Assembly: GCA_018663505.1 (NCBI GenBank)
Contig: JABJQG010000052.1
Span: 1-64,000 of the forward strand
Length of the DNA stretch: 64,000 nt
Source of the DNA: Pseudobdellovibrionaceae bacterium
GTDB lineage: Bacteria; Bdellovibrionota; Bdellovibrionia; Bdellovibrionales; UBA1609
Direction: 5' to 3'
Under the pieces are notes generated by a model. That model searched no databases. It was not told where the DNA came from and saw nothing but the letters and a program-made list of their open reading frames with translations. Each line of letters starts with the position of its first letter. Position 1 is the stretch's first letter. Positions 34,555-43,191 of this stretch are shown in pieces. The position numbers and the translations under genes are program-made.

Positions 34555-37500
34555 GACGTACCTCCTTATGTATAGGTAAAATCACTTCAGGACTTACCAT
34601 TTGTACTATTGGATTTTCTGGAGCCTTCATATTCTTCCTATCTAATTTTTTCTGAAGATTTTTAGCAATGTCACCATACACGTTATATGTCTTTACCTGC
34701 TTAATGGCATTCACAAGTGTATCAATACTGTTATCTTCCATAGGCATTGCCAAGTTCTCAATCTCAGACCTAAACGCTACCTGACTATTTTCAGGTAAGT
34801 CTTTAGGATAAGGCATAGATCTTAATTGTTCGGAATATACTGCATAGAGATCAGAAAGATCACTCAATGCTTCAATGGAGATCATTGCATCACCATATTT
34901 AATGGTGGAACGATAAGCTTTCTGTGCTTTTTCAAGCTTTCCTGTTTTTAACTGTAATACCATTGTAAGCCTACTTAAACTAGTTTTAAGACTCTGTTGA
35001 ATAAATTCTTGTTTCAGAATTTTTGCCTGAATCAAACGAGCCTTAGCCATTGCGTAAGAGCTAGTATCACCTTTCATTTTTAAAACTTTTTTTGCCTCTG
35101 CAAACGCAAGCGGAAAGTCATTATTTAAGTAGTATTTTTCCACATTTTTAAGCAACAACAAACTGGATTCTGGTTGAATATTTTGAACTATTATTTGATC
35201 AATAACTTCAGTATGTTTTTTAGAATTAAGTTTACCATGGCCTCTTAAAGAATATATTTTTTCTAAGTTAACTAAACTAAGAGTTCTAATCTCTTTGTTT
35301 GTACTTGAAACAAGTTGCAGATAAATTTTTGCAGCATTTTCCATATCACCAGAAAGGTACTCATAATCAGCAGCTAGCTTTTTCCAGCCTTCTTGTTGGG
35401 TAACAAACTTTTTTCCAATTGTATTTATATTAGAAAGATCAAGGAGGATTGAAGATGCCTTCCCTAATAAAGCTAAACCTTCATAAACCTTAGCTGATCT
35501 TAATAAATATTCAATTCTATTATTTTCTTTTGGAAATAATTGGGCATATTTTTTTGAAGATTGAGCAGCAATAACAGGTCTTTTCATTTTGTACTCTAAC
35601 TCAATGGCATTTACCCATGCTTTAGGAGCTAAATCTGATTTTAAGTTACTTAATGCAAAATTCTTATAGTTTTTAATAGAGTTTTTTAACTCCTGTTTAT
35701 CTTCACTTTGTTGAATTGTTAAAAATGATGATTGTTGGAAAACTAATTGTAGCTTTCTATATCTCAGTTTACTTCCTTTTGACTTTTTCATAAGATTTTT
35801 ACTATACTTGATCATTAAGGAATAATCTTTGTCTTTATTGAGAATATCTAAATATAGATCCTGTGACTTTACGCCCTTATCTTTATTTGCAAACTTATCA
35901 CCAAGTTGTTTAAATAGTTTTTTGGCTGGTTTAAATTGATTATTATTATAGTATATAAGTGCTAACTTAAACTGAATATCTAGTTTATATTTAGGGTTTT
36001 TATGTCGACCGACATAGTATTCAGCTAATTTTTTAAAAAGTTTTTCATCTTTTCTATTAAAATGGGGAATTTTAGCTTTAACTTTTTGTTTTTCTAAACT
36101 CAATAATGCAGCATAATCAGCATCGTGTGCCATCATCTTATCAAACTTAATCTTTTGTAAATCAGCAACAACCTCTTTACGGTATTTTTTATCTAAGTTT
36201 TTCTTTTTTAAGATTTTTTTAATCTTAAAAATTCTTTGTTTATTTATATTAAGGTATCCTCCAACGATAGCGTATTGTTGGCTAGACTTATAGAATTTTT
36301 GTTGATTAAAAAGTAATTCAGCTAATACATATCTAACTTTAGTTTTTTCAAAGGATTTTTCTTTACTTTCTAAATATAACCAAAATGATTTCTCCGCTAC
36401 CTTTGCGAAAATTGGATATTTTTTATTTTTACCCCACATTCTTAACCATTTATTGGCAAAATGTAATGCTGTCTTCTGTAATTCTTTATGACAGTTAGAT
36501 ATTAAATCAATTTGTTTACTTTTGTCCCAGGAATGAGAGTTATGGCAAAAATCAGACATTATAGCTAATTGTTTTACAGCAGCTTTACGATCCTTTAATG
36601 TTTCGTATGCACTTATCAATCTAGAATATAACATAGGTACAAGATCTGAATTTCTCTCATGTTTTAAATAATCATTATAAATAACAAGTTCATCTTTAAC
36701 TTTATTATGTCTTCCATATAAATTTGCAAGTTTAAGGAGATATAAGGTAACATCAATATCTCCACTTTGCTTTTTAAAATAGTCATATGCATATTTAGAA
36801 GAATGAACATCCTCAAAAAATAATGTCATATCTGACAATGCTTCTTTACGTAGATCTAATCTAGCGTCCACATTATTTTTAGATGCAAAAACGCCATATG
36901 CCACAACTTTTTCAAGTTGCAATAAACCAGACCTAGAATCTCTTAAGTTATAAAGTGACCAACCTGCTTTATACAAACCATATGGATACACTCTAGAGTT
37001 TGGATATGCTTTAATTGCATTAAAGTGATTTAATGCTTTATTAAACTTTTTTCTAGAAAAATTAATCTCACCAATTGCTAAATGAGCATCAGCAACAAGA
37101 GGCGAATATTTAAAGTTCTTTATTAACTTCCAATAAAGCTTTTCAGATTTTTGATTTAAAGCAATTTGTTGACAGGCCATAGCCTCATTAAAAATAACTA
37201 AATCTAAATTTGAAGATTTTGGATACTTTAATTGAATATAATCATAAATGGCGATGGCTTTTTTTATCCAATATTTTGAAGATTTATCTTTAATTTCCTT
37301 GGGCATGAATCTAACTACAGTCTCTGATTCTCTATTTAACTCAAAAAACTGCGCTGTTTTTGATCGTCGCATATATAACTCTGCAAGACGTAATTGCATA
37401 TCTGCTTCTAGTTCTGTACCTTTATATTTTTTAATTAATTTTTTAATTTGTTTAATAGCTTTTTTTTCTGTTTTTTGAATTAAAAGCTCTGCCTTTAATG

Positions 37501-37621
37501 ACTTCTCTTCATTTTTTTTAAAGTTTTTATTTAATTTTAAATCATTAAGCACATTTTCTGCATGTCCTTGCCATGCAAAGCTTAAAATTAAAATATATAA
37601 AATGTTTTTAAATAAATTCAA
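34544..37621 (-). CDS. gltD: Giant periplasmic TPR protein, GltD/AgmU-like
   Basis: 1025 aa: a signal peptide (1-21, GHA) and about 900 residues of helical repeats with TPR or Sel1-like periodicity (AHLAIGEINFSRKKFNKALNHF, LYKAGWSLYNLRDSRSGLLQL, KLALIYYNNNQFKPAKKLFKQL). Its place directly after the stator genes and before the GltE-like lipoprotein matches AgmU/GltD, a periplasmic TPR protein of the gliding complex. Very Lys-rich and AT-rich. It starts 15 bp after the second ExbD gene. Confidence 0.7.
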   Translation of the reverse strand: MNLFKNILYILILSFAWQGHAENVLNDLKLNKNFKKNEEKSLKAELLIQKTEKKAIKQIKKLIKKYKGTELEADMQLRLAELYMRRSKTAQFFELNRESETVVRFMPKEIKDKSSKYWIKKAIAIYDYIQLKYPKSSNLDLVIFNEAMACQQIALNQKSEKLYWKLIKNFKYSPLVADAHLAIGEINFSRKKFNKALNHFNAIKAYPNSRVYPYGLYKAGWSLYNLRDSRSGLLQLEKVVAYGVFASKNNVDARLDLRKEALSDMTLFFEDVHSSKYAYDYFKKQSGDIDVTLYLLKLANLYGRHNKVKDELVIYNDYLKHERNSDLVPMLYSRLISAYETLKDRKAAVKQLAIMSDFCHNSHSWDKSKQIDLISNCHKELQKTALHFANKWLRMWGKNKKYPIFAKVAEKSFWLYLESKEKSFEKTKVRYVLAELLFNQQKFYKSSQQYAIVGGYLNINKQRIFKIKKILKKKNLDKKYRKEVVADLQKIKFDKMMAHDADYAALLSLEKQKVKAKIPHFNRKDEKLFKKLAEYYVGRHKNPKYKLDIQFKLALIYYNNNQFKPAKKLFKQLGDKFANKDKGVKSQDLYLDILNKDKDYSLMIKYSKNLMKKSKGSKLRYRKLQLVFQQSSFLTIQQSEDKQELKNSIKNYKNFALSNLKSDLAPKAWVNAIELEYKMKRPVIAAQSSKKYAQLFPKENNRIEYLLRSAKVYEGLALLGKASSILLDLSNINTIGKKFVTQQEGWKKLAADYEYLSGDMENAAKIYLQLVSSTNKEIRTLSLVNLEKIYSLRGHGKLNSKKHTEVIDQIIVQNIQPESSLLLLKNVEKYYLNNDFPLAFAEAKKVLKMKGDTSSYAMAKARLIQAKILKQEFIQQSLKTSLSRLTMVLQLKTGKLEKAQKAYRSTIKYGDAMISIEALSDLSDLYAVYSEQLRSMPYPKDLPENSQVAFRSEIENLAMPMEDNSIDTLVNAIKQVKTYNVYGDIAKNLQKKLDRKNMKAPENPIVQMVSPEVILPIHKEVRHEI

Positions 37622-37636
37622 TTTAATTCCTTTTTT

Positions 37637-38149
37637 TTATTCTAAGCTTAAGGTCGCCATTTTTAAATCAGCATAACCTGCTAATGAAGATGTATACATT
37701 ACCTTCTTTAATAATTTATAATTCAATTTTTTATCTGCCTGCATAACAATCTTACCCTCAAATTGAAACTCTTTATTTTCTTTTTGAATATCCATAGATT
37801 TTTGAGCATGTGAATCCAACTCTTTAAACAGCTTCTTTATAAAATCTCTATCTTGTGCTTCAGTTTCAGTAAAATCAATCTTACCATCAATTAAAGTAAC
37901 CACTTTTTTATCTTCTACAAAGATACCTTCAAGGCTAACAACCATCTTAATTCCTTCAACTGGATGTACAATTGAAACTGATTCAGGCAGACTTAGACCT
38001 TTTTGTGGAGTTATATTCACAGCACTTGTTGAATAACTCTTTAGTAGAAACACAATAATTATTGTAAACATATCAACCATAGCAGTAAGCTGAAGTACAA
38101 ATGTAGACCTCTTATTATTCGCTTTCATTTTTTCTACTGCTCTTCTCAT
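37637..38149 (-). CDS. ExbD/TolR-family stator protein (AglQ/AglS-like), Asp retained
   Basis: 170 aa with a short cytoplasmic N terminus, one membrane helix (about 18-36, LQLTAMVDMFTIIIVFLL) and a periplasmic domain. D26 lies at the position of the proton-carrying Asp of ExbD/TolR. The periplasmic part ends with LDIQKEN... and an ExbD-like VMQADKKLNYKLLKKVM block. Together with the TolQ-like gene and a second ExbD-like gene it makes the three-part stator AglR-Q-S. It is separated from the second ExbD gene by one base. Confidence 0.85.
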   Translation of the reverse strand: MRRAVEKMKANNKRSTFVLQLTAMVDMFTIIIVFLLKSYSTSAVNITPQKGLSLPESVSIVHPVEGIKMVVSLEGIFVEDKKVVTLIDGKIDFTETEAQDRDFIKKLFKELDSHAQKSMDIQKENKEFQFEGKIVMQADKKLNYKLLKKVMYTSSLAGYADLKMATLSLE

Positions 38150-38150
38150 A

Positions 38151-38711
38151 TTACCCTTCTAGTAAATTTTTAAAAATTAAATCAGGAAACATTACCTTTA
38201 ACTCAACTGGTTTATTTTGCTCAGAATTCTCTAAAAATATAGGTTCATCATTTGCTTTAATCTTCCTTGCTTCATCCATAACTTTAACAATGTCTTCGTA
38301 AGCCACTTCTTCTGACGGTAAGAATTGTATTTGAAATATTTTAGGATGCTGTTTTTTAACCTGAACTAAATGCTTATGTAGTTGATTAAGATTTTCTTTA
38401 AAATTCTTGCCTGCAACTTGTTTTCTATACTTTGTACTCGCACCATATTTAACAATAAGATCAAACTCCTTACTGTTAGACATTTTTAATTCAATCACAA
38501 TTTCTCTTTTCTTCTTCTTTCTGTCTTTTTCAATAGCTTGTTTTACAGCTTGTGGTAATGGCGTTTCTACAATACTCACTTTTACAAATACTGTAGCTAA
38601 AAGCATCATAGGAATAAGAGTCACCATTAAAGCCAATAATGGAGATAAATCTATCTCAAAATTTGGTTCTTCAGGTGCTTCCATATTCATTCTGTTTCTT
38701 TTACGAGCCAT
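38151..38711 (-). CDS. ExbD/TolR-family stator protein with Ala in place of the membrane Asp
   Basis: 186 aa. The helix entry EIDLSPLLALMVTLIPMMLLA aligns with the ExbD/TolR pattern (INVTPLVDVxLVLL), but the usual Asp position is A27. D21, six residues earlier, lies before the helix where family members have Asn. The rest is ExbD-like: periplasmic REIVIELKMS, FQIQFLPSEEVAYEDIVKVMDEA. It is therefore probably the non-proton-carrying member of the pair, or uses another acidic residue. It follows the TolQ-like gene by 24 bp. Confidence 0.83.
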   Translation of the reverse strand: MARKRNRMNMEAPEEPNFEIDLSPLLALMVTLIPMMLLATVFVKVSIVETPLPQAVKQAIEKDRKKKKREIVIELKMSNSKEFDLIVKYGASTKYRKQVAGKNFKENLNQLHKHLVQVKKQHPKIFQIQFLPSEEVAYEDIVKVMDEARKIKANDEPIFLENSEQNKPVELKVMFPDLIFKNLLEG

Positions 38712-38735
38712 AATAGTCCTCAGTTATCCTTATAT

Positions 38736-39461
38736 TTATGATACTTTTGCAGGAGGTGGTGGTACTGCCCCTGATTGTCGTTGTAACTCTTTTTCAGCTA
38801 AAGCTCTTGGAAACGCCGCCTGTTGTGAAAAGGGTTGATAATGTCTTGTGGTTAACAAATCCACAACCTTACTGGAATGTTCAGATATTTCCTCTAATAA
38901 GAAATTTTGACGAGCATGTAAAAATGCATAACCAATCATCACAGGTATAGCTACACTTAAACCAAGGGCCGTAGTGTTCATGGCCATTGATATCCCTTGT
39001 GATAACACCAACTGTTTTTGTGCTGGATCTGCCGCGCCTACTGCTTCAAATGACATAATAAGACCTGTAATAGTCCCTAAAAGTCCTACTAAAGTGGAAA
39101 CATTGGCTATCATTGATAAATAACCTAATCTTTTTCCTAAATTAGGAATCACCTCAGAAAGAGCAATATCTAGACCTTGATCTATACCTTCATCATCACG
39201 ATCTGCTCTTTCCAAAACTCCTTTAACTACATGAGCAAGTGGAGCCTTGTTGTTAGCATTACAAAAAGTGATAGCCTCTTCAATCTTATCACCCATAATT
39301 AAACTCTTAACCTGATTCATAAAATCTTGAGTTTTAATGGAGTAATCAATATAAAGAACTTTTGCTCGCTCAATGGTAAGTGCTAAACCACATATACCCA
39401 TTATGACAATCACATAAGCTGGTATACCACCATCTGTAATAACCTTGATTAAATTTTCCAT
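38736..39461 (-). CDS. aglR: TolQ/ExbB/MotA-family proton channel protein, AglR-like
   Basis: 241 aa with three membrane helices (about 11-31, 115-140, 158-182). Family motifs: LGKRLGYLSMIANVSTLVGLLGTITGLI (Thr-lined helices that contact ExbD) and ISMAMNTTALGLSVAIPVMIGY. A Gln/Pro-rich C-terminal tail (VPPPPAKVS) is unusual. I choose ATG 39461 over GTG 39467 because AAGGGAG then lies 8 nt upstream. With the two ExbD-type proteins it forms a proton-driven motor. Clustering with glt-type genes favours AglR over TolQ or ExbB of TonB systems; no tolA, tolB or pal is nearby. Confidence 0.88.
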   Translation of the reverse strand: MENLIKVITDGGIPAYVIVIMGICGLALTIERAKVLYIDYSIKTQDFMNQVKSLIMGDKIEEAITFCNANNKAPLAHVVKGVLERADRDDEGIDQGLDIALSEVIPNLGKRLGYLSMIANVSTLVGLLGTITGLIMSFEAVGAADPAQKQLVLSQGISMAMNTTALGLSVAIPVMIGYAFLHARQNFLLEEISEHSSKVVDLLTTRHYQPFSQQAAFPRALAEKELQRQSGAVPPPPAKVS

Positions 39462-39482
39462 CTTCACATCTCCCTTTAATCC

Positions 39483-40076
39483 TTACGCAGCCTCTTGAAA
39501 AACAGAGAACTGAGCTATCATTTTTTTAGTTTCTTCATTAATTTTAATAAATTTTAATCCATATCTAATAGGAGCCTCACTTTGGTTCACCCCTTTAACA
39601 TATTTCTTACTTACAACTTCGCAAACAGCATTAAATGAATTACAAACAACTGTAGGTTTGAAGTGCAAATATATAATGTCACCAGGAACACACATGGAGT
39701 TTTCCATAATGACACCAGCACCACCCTCACTTAACTCCACACTTGTTCCATTCCAAATACTTTGGTTATCATGAATTAAAACAGGAGCTTCAAATTGAGC
39801 TCTTCTATGATGTCGGCGAAAAAAGGTATCAGCAATTTCCGGAGATTCCTTCTGCAACTCTTTTAGTTTATCCTGAGAAAAAGCATCTAAATCTGCGATT
39901 CTTTTCCAGTCCGAAAAGCTAGCTTTCCATACAAAATCAAATTCAAAAATTAATTTTTGTTGTAATAGTTTAACCATATCCACATAGCCATAAGGTCCAA
40001 ACTGGCTCTCACCTTTTAGAACAAACCACTCCTCAGAAGGGTCAAAACTTTGCGAATTTGAATTCTTACTATCCAT
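39483..40076 (-). CDS. GYF_2 and PilZ two-domain protein heading the gliding-type cluster
   Basis: 197 aa, cytoplasmic. N-terminal GYF_2-like domain (about 16-64): WFVLKGESQFGPYGYVDMV, then FVWKASFSDWKRIADL. C-terminal PilZ domain (about 86-190): FFRRHHRRAQFEAPV (RxxxR arginines for c-di-GMP) and VELSEGGAGV (near DxSxxG; Glu replaces Asp/Asn), ending IRYGLKFI. PilZ suggests control of the motor by cyclic-di-GMP. GYF domains bind Pro-rich peptides, and the adjacent AglR-like protein has a PPPP tail. It starts the operon 21 bp before aglR. In Myxococcus a GYF domain is instead part of GltJ (recalled). Confidence 0.85.
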   Translation of the reverse strand: MDSKNSNSQSFDPSEEWFVLKGESQFGPYGYVDMVKLLQQKLIFEFDFVWKASFSDWKRIADLDAFSQDKLKELQKESPEIADTFFRRHHRRAQFEAPVLIHDNQSIWNGTSVELSEGGAGVIMENSMCVPGDIIYLHFKPTVVCNSFNAVCEVVSKKYVKGVNQSEAPIRYGLKFIKINEETKKMIAQFSVFQEAA

Positions 40077-40509
40077 AAATAACTTCTTACTTTTAGTATT
40101 CCATTTTTATTATAAACAGCCACAACAGCTGCTTTTCTAATAGTTATCAATCGGATACATAGACCATAGACTTAAAAAAAACTTACATATTTCAATGCCT
40201 TGTCCTAATTCGGTGCAACATATTTTGAATGTTTATTTTAATGTCTAACTATTTTTCAGTAATGTTAGATTTTTAGATGAACTTTTTTACAGTTACATTA
40301 TGAACTCAATTTTCATTTAGTATTCTGAGATATGGTTATTTTTGGTATACGTATATATGGCTTAATGGTTGGAGGTATAGATATGAAGTTAAGAGTTTCA
40401 AAGAAACACTGAGCCTTCCTGGCTCTCATTATTTAAAACTCGAAATCCTGCCTTCGCTCTTTCAGAGTGCTTCGCGTTTTAAAAAATCTTATAAAATTAA
40501 AGATTAACC
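40077..40509. promoter_or_regulatory. 433-bp region: promoter side of the gliding cluster and a small hairpin
   Basis: No full gene. A -10-like TATAAT on the minus strand (40109-40114) lies 33 bp from the first codon of the GYF-PilZ gene; the -35 is weak. Further in, a tiny plus-strand ORF with a strong SD (40383-40412) runs into a 5-bp GAGCC/GGCTC hairpin (40411-40425). The 3' end of the 40510 gene follows. Otherwise very AT-rich, with nothing recognisable. Confidence 0.45.
40383..40412 (+). other. Nine-codon ORF with strong Shine-Dalgarno, leader peptide or gene-start remnant
   Basis: TTGGAGGT stands 8 nt before an ATG that opens MKLRVSKKH then TGA. Past the stop, the frame reads AFLALII before a second stop. 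If TGA were TGG the start would look like a signal peptide (basic then hydrophobic). This may be the relic 5' end of an exported-protein gene or a short leader peptide ahead of the GAGCC/GGCTC hairpin. Too short to judge. Confidence 0.3.
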
Positions 40510-42711
40510 TTAAGGCCTCACTAAAAAATCTTCTGCTTTAAATAATTTTTCAATATTTAATTCGCCTTTTGCAATATCACTAGGTGAAATAAAATTATTT
40601 TCTATACTTTTTTTCCAAACACTATTTAAACCGCTTTCACTAGAGAGCGACTTTAAATCATTTTCAATCCATTTTTTTAAGAAAATATACTGTGCTGTTT
40701 CTAGCCCAGAAAACTTATATAAAAATGCATTTTCTTGTAAGGTTCGACTGTGGCCAAATATATTTACTAGGTCATCAATTAGCGCTGCTGACCTTTTATT
40801 CAATGGTACCCAGTCTAAGTTGATTTGCCGACCTTCCTCAATGACAAGCTTAGGAGTATGAAGTTCCAGTTCCTTATTACCTAAGTGATATTCATTTTGT
40901 AAAAGAGCTGACATCACTTTTTTGATGCTAGTGGGAATTGCTATTGCAAATCGATCTAAATTTTTAGGATTGGCGATATAGCTCATCTTTACCATAAGCT
41001 CTTTTGTGGATGGATCTCTTTTTATATAAATTTCAGGTGAACCAAGTTTTGCAGGCTGATTATGTTGACCCATGTCATACTGGCTTCTATAAAATCTAAG
41101 AAATTTAGATTTCTCCCAGTTATTTTGCGAATCTGTGACAAATTCATTCTCATTTCTAAATTCATTTGCTGTAGTTAACTCAACATGATCAAATTTAGAA
41201 AATAGAAAACCATATTTTTTAAAGTCCCTTTTATAAGTTTTTCTTAAAAGTGGCATATTAAACATTTTGTTTTTTAGTATATTACCAATTTCAACATTCA
41301 TTTCTTTTACGTCTGCAAATATAAACTCATTGGGTTTAAAAATATTAAGTGGATCATGAAATAATGTGTTTAAAAAACTATTGGCTTCAATATAGAAATT
41401 ATCCGGGTCTCTCATGGCATCTTTACTTAAAATTAACACAATAACTTGAGGTATTTCTACACCCTCTATACGCCCTTCTTTAACCAAATTATCAACATCT
41501 TTTTCCCGCATCCTGGACACATGTTCATCCACTATGTAAAGCATGGGCTTATCACTATCTTTAACATATAACGTTTTATTATTACCCAGCATATTCCTAT
41601 CATGGGCTAAGCCGTTATATATTTGCGTGAGTTTCATCACCATAAGCTCAGTCATTGGAGTTGTGGGTGCTGCTATCTGTGTATTAATCTTTACTTTTAC
41701 ATACTCATTGCTAACTATTTCAATAGTTGTGTGTCCCCAGTGAGTTACTCCCTCACCCTTTGCCTCATGACGCCTTGAAACTCCATCCCTCAACTTTGTC
41801 CATGAAATATTTATTATTTTTTTCACACCATGCAGAAAACCAGGTAACCGACGCAACCAGTGAGCTCCTATGCTGAGTAAATTCATTGCATTTCCAGTAG
41901 GAGTATCTTGTGACTTTATTCCAGACGTTTGTACTTTAAATGCTCTTGTTTGATCAATGGTAGTGTGATTCAAATTTGGATTAACAGTTTGAGTACTGTC
42001 ATGTTTCTTCACATGATTTTCTTCTCTCGCAGTTTTCTCCACAGCAGGTAAACTATCTAAATTTGTATTTAAATCTTTTCCATTACCAAACCTAGCCGTA
42101 TGAGACGAAGGGGATTGGGCTAGTAGATCATTTGCCCCAAATGCATTAGCAAAAAACTCAACCCTGCCAAATTTATTTAATAGTTGTAATTTAAGTCCAT
42201 AAAAACCAGATATACTACTTTTAAGAAGTTGTATGTCTTGAGAAACCTGTTTGACTATTTTCTTTTTAGTGGAGCGCCACTTAAAATAATTGCGTCTTTC
42301 AGCCCCATCTTCCATATTATCTGGTTGTTCTAAATTAAATTTCTTTATTAGGCGATTGAGTTCTAGATAATTGGCATTCGTCTCATATTCTACTTTTAAA
42401 ATAGGATACTCATCATCTCGCTTAACCCAAGAGAGTAGTTCCACAAACTCTGCAGAAACCTCTTTAAGAAGGTTTTCTTTTTCTTTTATTATCTGACTTC
42501 TCACTTCTTCTTCTGAGGTCTTAAGTAAGTTATCAAGTTGCTCTTGGTAATCTCTCGCTTCAACTCTGGTAAATTGAGTTTCAACTTTTACGTGACCAAA
42601 ATTTGACATGTCTTCAAAGTAACGAATGCATTGATTTGCCGCTAAAAGGTCAATATGGGCAATAAGGACAAATAAGGCTGACACATAGACAAAAATTGTC
42701 TTCTGAAACAT
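40510..42711 (-). CDS. Large secreted protein of unknown function
   Basis: 733 aa with a signal peptide (MFQKTIFVYVSALFVLIAHIDLLA) and a mature start NQCIRYFEDM. Residues about 45-190 are charged and helical. A Ser/Thr/Asn-rich stretch (about 195-265) is followed by a mixed alpha/beta region with conserved-looking segments (GHTTIEIVSNEYVKVKI, VIVLILSKDAMRDPDNF, LRKTYKRDFKKYGFLF). I cannot place it in a family. It may be distantly related to the other two exported unknowns (11350, 26205), but no shared motif is firm. It stands alone on the minus strand between the gliding cluster and the repeat-bearing region after phnE. Confidence 0.72.
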   Translation of the reverse strand: MFQKTIFVYVSALFVLIAHIDLLAANQCIRYFEDMSNFGHVKVETQFTRVEARDYQEQLDNLLKTSEEEVRSQIIKEKENLLKEVSAEFVELLSWVKRDDEYPILKVEYETNANYLELNRLIKKFNLEQPDNMEDGAERRNYFKWRSTKKKIVKQVSQDIQLLKSSISGFYGLKLQLLNKFGRVEFFANAFGANDLLAQSPSSHTARFGNGKDLNTNLDSLPAVEKTAREENHVKKHDSTQTVNPNLNHTTIDQTRAFKVQTSGIKSQDTPTGNAMNLLSIGAHWLRRLPGFLHGVKKIINISWTKLRDGVSRRHEAKGEGVTHWGHTTIEIVSNEYVKVKINTQIAAPTTPMTELMVMKLTQIYNGLAHDRNMLGNNKTLYVKDSDKPMLYIVDEHVSRMREKDVDNLVKEGRIEGVEIPQVIVLILSKDAMRDPDNFYIEANSFLNTLFHDPLNIFKPNEFIFADVKEMNVEIGNILKNKMFNMPLLRKTYKRDFKKYGFLFSKFDHVELTTANEFRNENEFVTDSQNNWEKSKFLRFYRSQYDMGQHNQPAKLGSPEIYIKRDPSTKELMVKMSYIANPKNLDRFAIAIPTSIKKVMSALLQNEYHLGNKELELHTPKLVIEEGRQINLDWVPLNKRSAALIDDLVNIFGHSRTLQENAFLYKFSGLETAQYIFLKKWIENDLKSLSSESGLNSVWKKSIENNFISPSDIAKGELNIEKLFKAEDFLVRP

Positions 42712-42814
42712 AAGCAGACTCCATATAAGCGGTTAACAATCAATGTAATGCAAATATAGTTCCTAAAAAAGGCTAAACCCACGCAATCATGGTTTTTTTA
42801 CATATTTACAAAAC

Positions 42815-42860
42815 CAGAGAAAGTGCCAGCTCACCTTCAGAGAAAGTGCCAGCTCACCTT
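42815..42860 (+). repeat. Two perfect tandem 23-bp repeats
   Basis: 42815-42837 and 42838-42860 are identical (core AAGTGCCAGCTCACCTT). The second copy continues into TGGGACTC. The same core, inverted, is found at 43150-43176. Confidence 0.9.
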
Positions 42861-43149
42861 TGGGACTCAAAGCATCATTGTTTGTGCCAATTATGAGTAG
42901 TCCTTTATGTAAAGCTATAAATTGTGACCTAAGAGGTTTCTAAATTGCTTTAAAGCAACAATACCTAAATAATCTTAAATGTAAATTATTGAGTTGTCCC
43001 AAATCAATAAGCTATGCTTTTCACGACAAAGACTTTCCTATTCATAACAACTGAGGTTGTAAGACTATCACTAACATTAAGGCCACCCTGTTTAGTGCAA
43101 AATATTTAAGTAAATTGATTTTAGAAGCATGTAGCTAACTAACGCGGCC

Positions 43150-43191
43150 AGTCCCAAAAGTGAGCTGGCACCTTTTTAAGCTGGCACCTTT
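43150..43191 (-). repeat. Inverted, doubled copy of the 42815 repeat
   Basis: Read on the minus strand, 43191-43150 contains AAAAAGGTGCCAGCT, a second AAAAAGGTGCCAGCTCAC, then TTTTGGGACT. It matches the left repeat GTGCCAGCTCAC(C)TTTGGGACT in inverse orientation with one or two differences. It touches the phnE stop codon at 43192-43194. Confidence 0.85.

Larger units (their letters stand above)
42712..43191. other. 480-bp gene-free region bounded by inverted repeats
   Basis: No ORF worth calling. The stretch is framed by related short repeats: two tandem copies at 42815-42860 and an inverted doubled copy at 43150-43191 that runs up to the phnE stop codon. The ~290-bp interior is AT-rich and shows no gene. 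It may be a non-autonomous mobile element or a REP-type intergenic element. Confidence 0.5.

Noticed and set aside
38407-38838. 143-codon plus-strand frame over the stator genes
   Set aside because: Antisense to two clear ExbD/TolQ genes; hydrophobic residues only mirror the membrane helices of the real genes.
36000-39461. TolQ/ExbD genes considered as the Tol-Pal system
   Set aside because: No tolA, tolB or pal. The following genes are TPR, FHA/TonB-like and barrel proteins in glt order, and two different ExbD-type genes are present.
42815-42860. Adjacent 23-bp repeats considered as a degenerate CRISPR
   Set aside because: Only two copies with no spacer, plus inverted copies 290 bp away; no cas genes.
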